Assembly (NCBI GenBank): GCA_965277615.1
Contig: CBDIDG010000005.1
Span: 620,001 to 684,000, forward strand
Length of the DNA: 64,000 nt
Reading direction: 5' to 3'
From: Bog-532 sp965277615
Lineage (GTDB): Bacteria > Actinomycetota > Actinomycetes > Streptosporangiales > Streptosporangiaceae
In this document: positions 1 to 8,435 of the stretch, in pieces
Layout: each line of letters begins with the position of its first letter
Numbering within the stretch: position 1 is the stretch's first letter
The notes under the pieces: generated by a model
What the model was told of the DNA's origin: nothing
Database searches by the model: none
The model's input: only the letters and a program-made list of their open reading frames with translations
Made by a program: the position numbers and the translations under genes

Positions 1-1
1 C

Positions 2-2173
2 CCGGCCGCGGCGGCGCGGATCGCCGGGCTGGTGTGTGCCTCGGCCGACCTGCAGGGACTGCCGTACTCGCTGACCCCCGCCGGGCCCGCGGCGGGCGAT
101 TTCCGCGCGCTGCTGGACGCGGCACCGGCCGGTGGCCCGGCGGAACCGGCCGGTGACCTGGCTGATCTGTACGGGGAGGTGGAGCCGCGGTCACCGTTTC
201 ACGCCAGCACCGGGCTGCTGGCGGCGCTGGCCCGGACCCCGGAGCGGGAGATACCTGGCCTCCGGCTCACGCTGCGGCCGGATTTCGACGTCACCCAGGA
301 AGCGGCCGGCGGAGGGCCAGCCGATGGGGGCGCCAGCATCCAGCTGGGTCAGGTGCTGGACCGGCAGCGGATGGCTGCCGGGTCACTCCGGGTCCCGCTG
401 GACTCGCTGAACCGGCACGTGTTCGTGTGCGGGGCGACCGGGGGCGGCAAGTCGCAGACCGTGCGCGGCCTGCTGGAGGCGGCCAGCCGGGCCGGGGTGC
501 CGTGGCTGGTGGTGGAGCCGGCCAAGGCCGAGTACCGGCTGATGGCGGCGCGGCTGGCCGGATCGGGGGCAGAGGTGGTGCGGATCCGGCCGGGCGAGGC
601 GGACGCGGTGGCGGCCGGGCTGAACCCGCTGGAGCCGGCCGCCGACGGCCACGGGCGGCGGTTCCCGCTGCAGACCCACGCCGATCTGGTCCGGGCGCTG
701 TTCCTGGCCGCGTTCCAGTCCGAGGAGCCGTTCCCCCAGGTGCTCAGCGCCGCGCTGACCAGGGTGTACGAAGACGCGGGATGGGACCTGGCCCTGGGCG
801 AGCCGCTCACGCCGAGCCTGACCCCCGCCTATCCCCGGCTGGCTGACCTGCAGCGGACGGCCGAGCAGGTGGTGCAGGGCATCGGCTACGGCCCGGAGAT
901 GAGCGCCGACGTGCTCGGTTTCATCAAGGTGCGGCTGGCCAGCCTGCGGCTGGGCACCACGGGACGGTTCCTGGACGGCGGCCACCCGATCGACTTCGGC
1001 CGACTGCTGCGCCGGAACGTGGTGCTGGAGATCGAGGACGTCGGCGACGACCGGGACAAGGCCTTCCTGATGGGCACGGTGCTGCTGCGGCTGGTGGAAC
1101 ACCTGAGGCTGACCGGGCTCGCGGGGCACGGCCTGCGGCACCTGACCGTGTTCGAGGAGGCGCACCGGCTGCTCCGGCGGCCGGAGGCGGCGGGCGGCGC
1201 GGCCGCGCACGCGGTCGAGCTGTTCGCCGGGCTGCTGGCCGAGGTCCGCGCCTACGGCGAGGGCATCGTCATCGCCGAGCAGATTCCGGCCCGGCTCATA
1301 CAGGACGTCACCAAGAACACGGCGATCAAGATCGTGCACCGGCTGCCTGCCGCCGACGATCGCGAGGCGGTGGGCGCGACCATGAACCTCAGCCCGGCCC
1401 AGTCCCGGTACCTGGTCACGCTGCGGCCCGGGGAGGCGGCCGTGGCCGCGGACGGGATGGACCATCCGCTCCTGGTCCAGATGCCGGACGGCACGGCCCG
1501 CGAAGCCAGGGCCCGCCCGCGGCATCAGGCCAGCCCGGCCACGGTGGCCACGGTCCGCAGTGCCACCTGCGGCGCCGAGTGCGTGGCCAGCCCGTGCACG
1601 CTGCGCGACATGCGGGCGGCGCAGCGCGCGGCCGAGCACCATCCCGGGATCACCCTGTGGGCCGAGCTCTCCGTGCTGGCCCACCTGACCGGGTGGCCGA
1701 TGCCGATCCCGCGGGCCAGCCTGCTCGGCCTGCTGCGGGAGCTGCCGTCCCGGCTACGGGACTGTGCCCTGTCGCACGCCGTGGACGCGGCCGTCTCGTC
1801 CCGGACCCCGCTGATCCGGGCCCGGGTCAGCGGACCCGCCCTGGCGTCCCACGTGGGCACGGCGATGCGGGCCCGGGTGACTCAGGGGATGTGGATGTGC
1901 CCGGAGCAGGAGCCCAGGTGGCTGGCCCCCGCGCCCCGCCGGGCGGCCGGCCAGGCCGACACGATGCCGGGGTGGGAGGAGCAGAGCCCGCCGGACGCCG
2001 CTGACGCGGTACGCCCGCTGGCGTTCGGGCTGGCCGCCCCGTCAGCCGTCGAGCGGGTGATCGGGACCAACGCCACCGCGGCCGACTTCGAGTCCCGGCT
2101 GGCCGGGTACCTGGATCAGGAGTTCACCGACTGCCGGTGGCCCCTGCGCTATCTAAAGCACCGCGCTACCTGA
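2..2173 (+). CDS. HerA/VirB4-like P-loop ATPase (DUF87 type), 5' end outside window
   Basis: The reading frame is open to the window edge, so the N-terminus lies upstream; the GTG at 32 is only the first start codon inside the window. Counting from that GTG, a Walker A motif GATGGGKS sits at residues 134-141. A Walker B-type FEEAHRLL lies in the middle, followed by a HerA-like region (IAEQIPARLIQDVTKNT, then LRPGEAAV) typical of DNA-translocating HerA/VirB4 ATPases. A short cysteine group (CGAEC...C) follows, and the C-terminal ~200 residues are not recognised. HerA-type proteins act as hexameric motors, often with a nuclease partner; no partner is visible downstream, so the process cannot be named. 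Convergent with the WhiB gene. Confidence 0.75.
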   Translation, partial: PAAAARIAGLVCASADLQGLPYSLTPAGPAAGDFRALLDAAPAGGPAEPAGDLADLYGEVEPRSPFHASTGLLAALARTPEREIPGLRLTLRPDFDVTQEAAGGGPADGGASIQLGQVLDRQRMAAGSLRVPLDSLNRHVFVCGATGGGKSQTVRGLLEAASRAGVPWLVVEPAKAEYRLMAARLAGSGAEVVRIRPGEADAVAAGLNPLEPAADGHGRRFPLQTHADLVRALFLAAFQSEEPFPQVLSAALTRVYEDAGWDLALGEPLTPSLTPAYPRLADLQRTAEQVVQGIGYGPEMSADVLGFIKVRLASLRLGTTGRFLDGGHPIDFGRLLRRNVVLEIEDVGDDRDKAFLMGTVLLRLVEHLRLTGLAGHGLRHLTVFEEAHRLLRRPEAAGGAAAHAVELFAGLLAEVRAYGEGIVIAEQIPARLIQDVTKNTAIKIVHRLPAADDREAVGATMNLSPAQSRYLVTLRPGEAAVAADGMDHPLLVQMPDGTAREARARPRHQASPATVATVRSATCGAECVASPCTLRDMRAAQRAAEHHPGITLWAELSVLAHLTGWPMPIPRASLLGLLRELPSRLRDCALSHAVDAAVSSRTPLIRARVSGPALASHVGTAMRARVTQGMWMCPEQEPRWLAPAPRRAAGQADTMPGWEEQSPPDAADAVRPLAFGLAAPSAVERVIGTNATAADFESRLAGYLDQEFTDCRWPLRYLKHRAT

Positions 2174-2195
2174 AACAGGGCGCTACCTGAAACAG
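2163..2195 (+). repeat. Tandem 16-17 nt duplication over the stop codon
   Basis: The 16-mer GCGCTACCTGAAACAG occurs at 2163-2178 and again at 2180-2195 (period 17). The first copy contains the TGA stop of the HerA-like gene and the second copy places another TGA just after it. It looks like a recent slippage duplication at the gene end. Confidence 0.8.
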
Positions 2196-2211
2196 CGGAA
2201 GGGATGAACCC

Positions 2212-2511
2212 TCAGGCCGCGTTGGCCCGGCGCATCCGCCGGCGGCGCTCGGCCGACCGCTCGTCCTCGTTCAGGCCGCCCCAGGTGCCGTACTTCTCCG
2301 GCCGGGTCAGCGCGTAGTTCAGGCAGTCGATCCGCACCGGGCAGGAGGCGCAGATGGACTTGGCCTTCCGCTCGCGGATGTCCCGCTCGGGCTGGCGCTC
2401 ACCGTCCGGCCCGAAGAAGAGGCTCAGATCATCATTCCGGCACTCACCCTGGTCCTGCCAGCCCCAATTGGGCCGAGCAAGCGGAGCCGACGGCCGCCGT
2501 ACGTTGGACAT
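2212..2511 (-). CDS. WhiB-family iron-sulfur transcriptional regulator
   Basis: A 99-residue protein with the four-cysteine WhiB pattern: an early Cys in QGECRND, then CASC and IDC. These would bind a [4Fe-4S] cluster. The signature turn GTWGGLNEDER and a basic C-terminal tail (RRRRMRRA) for DNA contact follow. The spacing FFGPDGER before the CxxC resembles the WhiD/WhiB3 branch, but the subtype is not certain enough for a symbol. WhiB proteins bind region 4 of the principal sigma factor and modulate promoters in response to redox or developmental cues. ATG start at 2511 with GAGGTGAT about 8 nt upstream. Confidence 0.93.
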   Translation of the reverse strand: MSNVRRPSAPLARPNWGWQDQGECRNDDLSLFFGPDGERQPERDIRERKAKSICASCPVRIDCLNYALTRPEKYGTWGGLNEDERSAERRRRMRRANAA

Positions 2512-2821
2512 GGAACGATCACCTCAACCGGTATAACTCACGTTACGTGTGTGTCTAAGAGCCCCGTGGCGGACGGAGATCCGTTCTGGTGCGGTGCCCG
2601 CCGTCTCAGCTGCAACGCCTAGCTTGCCAAGGACGTTCCCGTCTTCGGGCGGAATTTGCTTCTAAGCAAGTAACAATGCCATCAAGCGGACGATTGTTCG
2701 CTTGATGGCGGGTGGGCCGCCGGCCCGGTCCGCTCCGCGAGCTGGTCCGGCGCGGCCTATCGCGGCGGGCTCGACGGGTCAGACCGCCCCATCCTGGCTG
2801 GCCAGCCGCTACGCTCTCCCC
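2512..2821. promoter_or_regulatory. Divergent intergenic region, whiB / DNA methyltransferase
   Basis: About 310 bases without a convincing gene. It must hold the whiB promoter (AT-richer stretch near 2525-2560). It also contains a small palindrome TTGCTT-CT-AAGCAA at 2656-2669 and a larger inverted repeat at 2678-2709 (listed separately). An open frame from 2702/2705 runs into the methyltransferase but has a low-complexity Pro/Ala/Arg-rich translation. Confidence 0.5.
2678..2709. repeat. 11-bp inverted repeat, possible operator or hairpin
   Basis: GCCATCAAGCG at 2678-2688 and its exact reverse complement CGCTTGATGGC at 2699-2709 are separated by 10 nt. The right arm contains an ATG (2705) in frame with the methyltransferase. 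If transcribed, the hairpin would bury that start, which is one reason the GTG at 2822 is preferred. Confidence 0.8.
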
Positions 2822-4078
2822 GTGGTGGCCCGGCCGGTGAATACCCGCGACCGGGCTGCCGCGCGGCAGAACTCGTATCTTACGCACCGGGCCAACGCGG
2901 ACGCCGGGCGACACGGCTGGCTGCGGCTGACGCCGGCCTATTCGGTGCGCCTGGTCCGGGAGCGGACCGCTCATCTGCCGCCGGGCGCGGTCGTCACCGA
3001 TCCCTTCTCCGGTAGCGGGACCACGGTGCTGGCCGCCGCCGAGCACGGCGGCCTGGGCCAGGCGGTCGACGTCAACCCGTTCCTGGTCTGGCTGGGCAAC
3101 GCCAAGGCGGCCAGCTACCCGGCCGCGCTGCTGGCCGAGACCCGCGCCTTGGTCCCCGGCCTGGCCGATCAGGCGGCCGAGTACACACGCGACGCGGCCG
3201 ATCTCTGGGCCCCGAACCTGCACAACATCGCCCGGTGGTGGTCACCTGGCTCGCTGGCCGCGCTCAAGGCCCTGCGGTACGTGCTGGATCAGGCGGAACT
3301 GCCCGGACCGGCCCACGATCTGGTCAGCATCGCGTTCTGCCGGACCGCGATCAAGGTGAGCAACGCGTCGTTCAACCACCAGAGCATGTCGTTCGCGACC
3401 GGGCCGGCCCCTGCGCCCGACGACGATCACGTCATCCGCCGGTTCACCGCCGAGGCGGCCGAGATCCTGGCCGACGCGGCGACCGGGCTGCCCGGATCGG
3501 GCCGGGTCGTCCCGGGCGACGCCCGCGACCTGGGCGCGGCCGGGCTACCGCGCTGCGACCTGCTGCTGACTTCGCCCCCGTACGTGAACCGGATGTCCTA
3601 CATCCGGGAGCTGCGGCCCTACATGTACTGGCTGCGGTTCCTGGACCAGGCCAGCGACGCCGGCGAGCTGGACTGGACCGCGATCGGCGGCACCTGGGGC
3701 ATCGCCACCTCGCGGCTGCACGACTGGGCGCCCGCCGACCCCGCCACCCCGGCCATCGACGACGAACTGCGGGCCGTCGCCGCGCTGATCGTCCGCGACG
3801 GCGGCAAGCACGGTCCGCTGCTGGCCACCTACGTGACCAAGTACTTCCACGACATGTCCGCGCACTTCAGTGCGGCATTCCAGCACGTCAGGAGCGGCGG
3901 CACGGCCAGCTACATCGTCGGCAACTCGACGTTCTACGGGCACGTGGTGCCGGCCGAGCGCTGGTACGCCGCCCTGCTGAGCGCGGCCGGCTTCACCGGC
4001 GTGCGGACCACCGTCATCCGCAAGCGCAACAGCAACCTCGCCCTCTACGAGTACGAGGTCACCGCGGAGCGCCCCTGA
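2822..4078 (+). CDS. Amino-type DNA methyltransferase (N4-cytosine/N6-adenine), orphan
   Basis: An S-adenosylmethionine-binding motif DPFSGSGTT lies near residue 60 and the catalytic motif TSPPY near residue 250. TSPPY (rather than DPPY/NPPY) is most common in N4-cytosine methyltransferases. The SAM motif precedes the catalytic motif, as in alpha/gamma-class enzymes. A second conserved block, SYIRELRPYMYWL, follows TSPPY. There is no restriction endonuclease next door, so this is probably a solitary modification enzyme. The start is uncertain: ATG 2705 is possible but lies in a hairpin and adds a low-complexity leader; GTG 2822 or 2825 begins just before conserved-looking sequence. Confidence 0.8.
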   Translation: MVARPVNTRDRAAARQNSYLTHRANADAGRHGWLRLTPAYSVRLVRERTAHLPPGAVVTDPFSGSGTTVLAAAEHGGLGQAVDVNPFLVWLGNAKAASYPAALLAETRALVPGLADQAAEYTRDAADLWAPNLHNIARWWSPGSLAALKALRYVLDQAELPGPAHDLVSIAFCRTAIKVSNASFNHQSMSFATGPAPAPDDDHVIRRFTAEAAEILADAATGLPGSGRVVPGDARDLGAAGLPRCDLLLTSPPYVNRMSYIRELRPYMYWLRFLDQASDAGELDWTAIGGTWGIATSRLHDWAPADPATPAIDDELRAVAALIVRDGGKHGPLLATYVTKYFHDMSAHFSAAFQHVRSGGTASYIVGNSTFYGHVVPAERWYAALLSAAGFTGVRTTVIRKRNSNLALYEYEVTAERP

Positions 4079-4138
4079 GCTGGGCCCACGACCCGGGCCC
4101 ACGACCCGGGACCACGAGCCGGGCCCGTGACCGCAAGC

Positions 4139-4897
4139 TCACTGCTGATCTTTGGCCACCGGCAGCGGGCCGAAGCTCTGCGCCACCGGCATCATCTCCA
4201 CCACGTTGATGTTCACGTGTGGCGGGAGCGAAGCGGTCCAGTGCACGGCCTCGGCCACGTCGTCCGGCCCCAGCGGGTGGACACCCTGGTAGACCTGATC
4301 CGCCCGGGCCTGGTCGCCGTCGAACCGGACCATGGAGAACTCGGTGCCGCCGGACAGGCCGGGCTCCACACTGGTGACCCGGACGCCGGTGCCGTGCAGG
4401 TCGGCCCGCAGGTTCAGGCTGAACTGATGCACGAAGGCCTTGGTCGCGCCGTAGACGTTGCCGCCCGGATAGGGGTAGGTGCCGGCGATCGAACCCAAGT
4501 TGATCACGTGACCGCGGCGGCGGCCCACCATGCCGGGCAGGATGGCCCGGGTGCAGTAGGTGAGCCCCTTGCAGTTCGTGTCGACCATCTGGTCCCACTG
4601 GTCCAGGTCCGCCTCCTGGGCCGGATTCAGTCCCAGGGCCAGGCCGGCGTTGTTGACCAGCACGTCAATCTCGGCGAACTCGGCCGGCAGGCCGGCCACC
4701 GCCGCGGCCACGGCGTCGCGGTCCCGCACGTCGAAGGTCACCGGCAGCACGGCATCGCCGAACTCCTTGGCCAGCTCGTCAATGCGGTCGGCGCGCCGGG
4801 CGGACACCACCACCCGGTCTCCGTCGGCCGCAAAGCGGCGGGTGATGGACGCGCCGAACCCGGCGCTGGCTCCGGTCACAAACACGGTTCTGCTCAC
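4139..4897 (-). CDS. SDR-family NADP-dependent oxidoreductase (YdfG-like)
   Basis: A 252-residue classical short-chain dehydrogenase. It has the nucleotide-binding TGASAGFG at residues 8-15, NNAG in the middle, and the catalytic serine and YxxxK (GSIAG ... YGATK). The overall pattern is closest to the 3-hydroxy-acid/serine dehydrogenase YdfG group, which oxidises 3-hydroxy acids or L-allo-threonine with NADP+. A cytosolic role is expected. It is convergent with the methyltransferase and followed on the same strand by the Fpg/Nei gene ending at 4944... which lies upstream in transcription order, so the two could be cotranscribed. Substrate not determinable. Confidence 0.88.
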   Translation of the reverse strand: MSRTVFVTGASAGFGASITRRFAADGDRVVVSARRADRIDELAKEFGDAVLPVTFDVRDRDAVAAAVAGLPAEFAEIDVLVNNAGLALGLNPAQEADLDQWDQMVDTNCKGLTYCTRAILPGMVGRRRGHVINLGSIAGTYPYPGGNVYGATKAFVHQFSLNLRADLHGTGVRVTSVEPGLSGGTEFSMVRFDGDQARADQVYQGVHPLGPDDVAEAVHWTASLPPHVNINVVEMMPVAQSFGPLPVAKDQQ

Positions 4898-4943
4898 CCC
4901 GCGATGCTACGGGGTGGCGCGCCGGCGCGCGGGGCGGCCGCCC

Positions 4944-5822
4944 TTACTTCAGCAACCGGGACAGCCGCCGGTCGGCCAGCGGCTTGCCGCCGGTCTGGCA
5001 GGTCGCGCAGTACTGCAGGGACGAGTCCGCGAACGAGACCTCGCGGATCGTGTCGCCGCACACCGGGCAGGTCGCACCGGTCTTGCCGTGCACCCGCAGG
5101 CCGGTCTTCTTCTCGGCCTTGAGGTCGCCGGCGGCCAGCCCGGACGCCCGCTTCGAGGCGTCGTTCAGTGTGGTCATGATGGCCTCGTACAGGCTGGTCA
5201 CCTGGTCCGGGGTCAGCGTGGACGCCATCTTGAACGGGGACATCTTCGCCGCGTGCAGCACCTCGTCGGAGTAGGCGTTGCCGATCCCGGCGATGATGTG
5301 CTGGTCACGGAGCACACCCTTGATCTGGGTGCGCCGGCCGGCCAGCAGCTCACCCAGCGACTCGGCGGCGAACGCGGGGTCCAGCGGATCCGGGCCGAGG
5401 GAGGCCACCCCGGGCACATCCATCGGGTCGCGGACCAGGTACACGGCCAGCCGCTTCTGCGTGCCGGCCTCGGTCAGGTCGAAGCCGGACTCGTCGTCCA
5501 GGATGACCCGGAACGCCAGCGGTCCCTTGCCGGGCCGCGGCGGCTGGGGCGGGATCTCTTCCCGCCACCGCAGCCAGCCGGCCCGGGCCAGGTGGACGAT
5601 CAGGTGCACCGCGTCGCCGCCGCCCGCCGGGGCCAGCGCGAGGTCGAGGAACTTGCCGTGCCGGGTCACGTCCCCCACGACCAGGCCGGTCAGGCTGGCC
5701 GGCGGCGGGTCGTAGGTCTTCAGCACGGAGATCGCCGCGACGTAGGCGTGAGCGACCGCGTGGCCGCTGGCCCGATCGCGCAGGAACGTGGCCAGTGCCT
5801 CGACTTCGGGCAGCTCAGGCAT
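4944..5822 (-). CDS. Formamidopyrimidine-DNA glycosylase / endonuclease VIII family (Fpg/Nei)
   Basis: A 292-residue protein starting MPELPEVE: the mature N-terminal proline is the catalytic nucleophile, followed by the catalytic glutamate. A helix-two-turn-helix region (IKGVLRDQHIIAGIGNAYSD) and a C-terminal zinc finger (CPVCG ... CATC) complete the fold. Base-excision repair of oxidised bases with AP-lyase activity is the family function. The reading frame stays open upstream of this ATG, but the family's invariant N-terminus fixes the start at 5822. The divergent neighbour is the TPP-riboswitch operon. Confidence 0.93.
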   Translation of the reverse strand: MPELPEVEALATFLRDRASGHAVAHAYVAAISVLKTYDPPPASLTGLVVGDVTRHGKFLDLALAPAGGGDAVHLIVHLARAGWLRWREEIPPQPPRPGKGPLAFRVILDDESGFDLTEAGTQKRLAVYLVRDPMDVPGVASLGPDPLDPAFAAESLGELLAGRRTQIKGVLRDQHIIAGIGNAYSDEVLHAAKMSPFKMASTLTPDQVTSLYEAIMTTLNDASKRASGLAAGDLKAEKKTGLRVHGKTGATCPVCGDTIREVSFADSSLQYCATCQTGGKPLADRRLSRLLK

Positions 5823-5892
5823 ACTCCGATTGTACGTGTGAGCTGGGGCCCTGCGGTGAACGCGGCAGGCAGCACGTAGCATCAAACGGACA

Positions 5893-5990
5893 AGTACACG
5901 GGAGCTCGGGCCAACCGGGCTGAGAGGGTGGCTGATCCGACGGCGCCACCGACCGTCCGAACCTGACCGGGTAATGCCGGCGTAGGGAGG
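5893..5990 (+). promoter_or_regulatory. TPP riboswitch (THI element)
   Basis: Both signature segments of the thiamine-pyrophosphate aptamer are present: GGGCTGAGAGGG near 5918-5930 and ACCTGACCGGGTAATGCCGG near 5961-5980, followed by CGTAGGGA. The Shine-Dalgarno GGGAGG (5985-5990) overlaps the terminal conserved GUAGGGA of the aptamer, five nt before the GTG start. TPP binding would therefore plausibly hide the ribosome site directly (translational OFF switch). Confidence 0.95.
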
Positions 5991-5994
5991 CGTC

Positions 5995-7413
5995 GTGACC
6001 GCTGTACCCAGCCCCACCACCGAGAGCGCACCGCCCGCGGCCGGGGAGTTCACCACCGTACCGGGCGACCGCCGATCCGAGGCCCCCCGCACGCTGGCCG
6101 AACCGGTGCCACAGGCGCTGAGCTTCGCCGACCAGCTCGGGCTGTGGGGCAACCTGGGCGTGAGCCTGCTCGGCTTCACCGGCGCCCTGTTCGTGCTGCA
6201 GCCGGGTGGCACCGGCACCCCCGAGCTGTCCCTGGTGGCGGCGGGCACCGCGCTGGTCCTGGGCACGGTGCTGGGGACCCTCGGCGTGGCCGTGTCCGGG
6301 CTGCCCGGGGTGCGGACCGGGGCGCCGGCCATGGTGCTGCTGCGCGGGCTGTTCGGGGCCCGGCTGTCGTACCTGCCGACGGGCATCAACATCCTGCAGC
6401 TGGTCGGCTGGGGCATCTTCGAGCTGGTCACGATCGCGACCGCCGCCCACACCATCGCGCCGGCCCTGCCCCAATGGGGGTACGTGCTGATCGCGGGCCT
6501 GATCACCGCGCTGCTGACCGTGTACCCGCTGGGCGCGATCCGGGTGCTGCGGCGCTACGCCGCCGTGGTCGTGGCCGCGGTGCTGGTGTACCTGCTGGTC
6601 CAGCTGGCCCGGCACCCGCTGCCGCCGCTGGCCCACGGCTCCTGGTCGGGCTTCTGGCCTGCCACCGACACCGTGGTCGCGGTGGCCATCTCGTTCGCGC
6701 CGATGGCCGCGGACTACCTGCGGCACTCCCGGTCGGGACGGTCAGCCTTCGCCGGCGTCATGATCGGCTACAGCATCACCCAGATACTCTGCTACGTGAT
6801 CGGGCTGCTGGCCCTGGTCACGGTGGCCCGCAACCCGGACGACATCTACGGGGCGTTCATCGCGCTGCCGCTGGGCACGGTGGCGTTCGCGATCCTGGCC
6901 GCGCGCGAGCTCGACCAGTCCTTCGCCGACATCTACTCCACCGCGGTCTCGACCCAGAACCTGCGCCCGCTGTGGGACCGCCGGATCCTGGCCATAGTGA
7001 TCACCGGGCTCGCGACCGGGCTGGCGCTGTTGCTGAACATCGCCGACTACGAGAACTTCCTGACCCTGCTGGGCTCGGTGTTCGTGCCGATGTTCGCGGT
7101 CCTGGCGGTGGATTTCTACCTGCTGTCGCGGGGGCAGTGGGATGTGTCGGCCACCGCCCGGTCGCGGTGGCTGATGCTGGTGCCCTGGGCCGCCGGGTTC
7201 GTCACCTATCAGCTCATCAACCCCGGCTACCTGTCCTGGTGGGTCTCGGCCTGGGAGTGGGTGCGGCGGCTGATCGGCTTCACCCCAGCCAGCTGGATGT
7301 CCGCCTCGATCGGATCGTTCCTGGTGGCCGGGCTGCTCACGCTGGCCGGAGGTTCGGCGGCCAGCCTGATCCGGCGCCGCCGGGGCCGGCCCAATCTTGA
7401 CAGCCGGTCATAA
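5995..7413 (+). CDS. cytX: NCS1-family permease, probable hydroxymethylpyrimidine/thiamine-precursor transporter (CytX-like)
   Basis: A 472-residue integral membrane protein with about 12 hydrophobic segments, of the purine-cytosine permease (NCS1) family. The N-terminal cytosolic stretch ends in LSFADQLGLWGNLGVSL, and LDQSFADIYSTAVSTQN lies in the second half. Control by a TPP riboswitch points to uptake of a thiamine building block, as in the CytX group; cytosine would not explain the riboswitch. Start is the GTG at 5995 with a strong SD inside the riboswitch. The substrate assignment is inference from regulation; the transporter family is read directly. Confidence 0.85.
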   Translation: MTAVPSPTTESAPPAAGEFTTVPGDRRSEAPRTLAEPVPQALSFADQLGLWGNLGVSLLGFTGALFVLQPGGTGTPELSLVAAGTALVLGTVLGTLGVAVSGLPGVRTGAPAMVLLRGLFGARLSYLPTGINILQLVGWGIFELVTIATAAHTIAPALPQWGYVLIAGLITALLTVYPLGAIRVLRRYAAVVVAAVLVYLLVQLARHPLPPLAHGSWSGFWPATDTVVAVAISFAPMAADYLRHSRSGRSAFAGVMIGYSITQILCYVIGLLALVTVARNPDDIYGAFIALPLGTVAFAILAARELDQSFADIYSTAVSTQNLRPLWDRRILAIVITGLATGLALLLNIADYENFLTLLGSVFVPMFAVLAVDFYLLSRGQWDVSATARSRWLMLVPWAAGFVTYQLINPGYLSWWVSAWEWVRRLIGFTPASWMSASIGSFLVAGLLTLAGGSAASLIRRRRGRPNLDSRS

Positions 7414-7460
7414 TCTCAGACCTATCGGCAGTGGGCGTTACCGCGGGGGAAGGCGTACGG

Positions 7461-8435
7461 ATGATTCCGCCCAAAGACATGGACCGTATCCTCTCGTTCG
7501 GATCGAAACAAGCCCGGAAACGGGCCCAGCGCCGGGCCCGGAGCGGCGACCAGGACCACAACCTGCTCCCCCCGGAAGCAAGCATCGCCCTCGCCGCCGA
7601 ACGGGAGGCGACCAGCATCGACGGCATTCTGGCCGCGCTGGAGGACGACCTGATCGGCCTGGCGCCGATCAAGCAGAAGGTCAACGAGATCGCGTCGCTG
7701 CTGCTGGTCGACCGGGCCCGGCGCCGGTTCGGGCTGGACGCGCAACGGCCGAACCTGCACATGTGCTTCACCGGATCGCCGGGCACCGGCAAGACCACGG
7801 TGGCGCTGCGGATGGCCAGCCTGTTGAAGCAGATGGGCTACCTGGAGCAGGGCCAGCTGGTGCACGCCATGCGCAACGACCTGATCGGTGAGTTCATCGG
7901 GCAGACCGCGCCGCGGACCAAGCGGGTCCTGGACAAGGCGATGGGTGGCGTGCTGTTCATCGACGAGGCCTACTACCTGTACAACAAGCACGACCCGAAC
8001 GACTTCGGGCAGGAAGCGGTCGGCATCCTGCTGCAGGTGATGGAGAACGACCGGGACAAGCTGGTGGTGATCCTGGCCGGTTACAAGGACCGGATGGACG
8101 AATTCTTCAGCTCCAACCCCGGCATGAGCTCCCGGATCGCCCACCACCTCGACTTCGTTGACTATGAACTGGGCGAGTTGCTGTCGATCGGCGAGGTCAT
8201 GCTCAGCCAGTCGAACTACTACCTGTCCCCGGACGCCGAGGCCGTACTCAAACAGCAGTTGTCCCGGCAGATGGATGACCCTCGCTTCTCCAACGCCCGC
8301 AGCGTCCGCAACGACCTGGACCGGGCCCGGCTGCGGCACGCGTTCCGGCTGTCGGCCGAGCCGGACCGGCTGTGGGGCCGGGACGACCTGATGCGGCTCG
8401 AACCCTCCGACGTGCTGGACGACGAGCCGGGATGA
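7461..8435 (+). CDS. CbxX/CfqX-type AAA ATPase
   Basis: A 324-residue AAA protein with Walker A GSPGTGKTT (about residues 105-113), the CbxX-typical substrate-loop region MRNDLIGEFIGQTAPRTK, Walker B GVLFIDEAYYLY, and a sensor/arginine region (NPGMSSRI ... FSNARSVRN). CbxX-type ATPases include red-type Rubisco activase and the EccA ATPases of type VII secretion. Neither Rubisco nor ESX genes are in the window, so the client is unknown. The ATG at 7461 has a GGGGGAAGG ribosome site; a GTG at 7431 is an alternative. Its stop overlaps the next start (ATGA), implying coupled translation with the MFS transporter. Confidence 0.85.
   Translation: MIPPKDMDRILSFGSKQARKRAQRRARSGDQDHNLLPPEASIALAAEREATSIDGILAALEDDLIGLAPIKQKVNEIASLLLVDRARRRFGLDAQRPNLHMCFTGSPGTGKTTVALRMASLLKQMGYLEQGQLVHAMRNDLIGEFIGQTAPRTKRVLDKAMGGVLFIDEAYYLYNKHDPNDFGQEAVGILLQVMENDRDKLVVILAGYKDRMDEFFSSNPGMSSRIAHHLDFVDYELGELLSIGEVMLSQSNYYLSPDAEAVLKQQLSRQMDDPRFSNARSVRNDLDRARLRHAFRLSAEPDRLWGRDDLMRLEPSDVLDDEPG

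Noticed and set aside
2..2173. HerA-like ATPase as part of a defence system with the nearby methyltransferase
   Set aside because: A WhiB gene on the opposite strand separates them, the methyltransferase has no nuclease partner, and the ATPase's upstream context is outside the window.
7461..8435. EccA ATPase of a type VII secretion locus
   Set aside because: No EccB-E, EsxA/B or mycosin genes nearby and no EccA-type N-terminal TPR domain.
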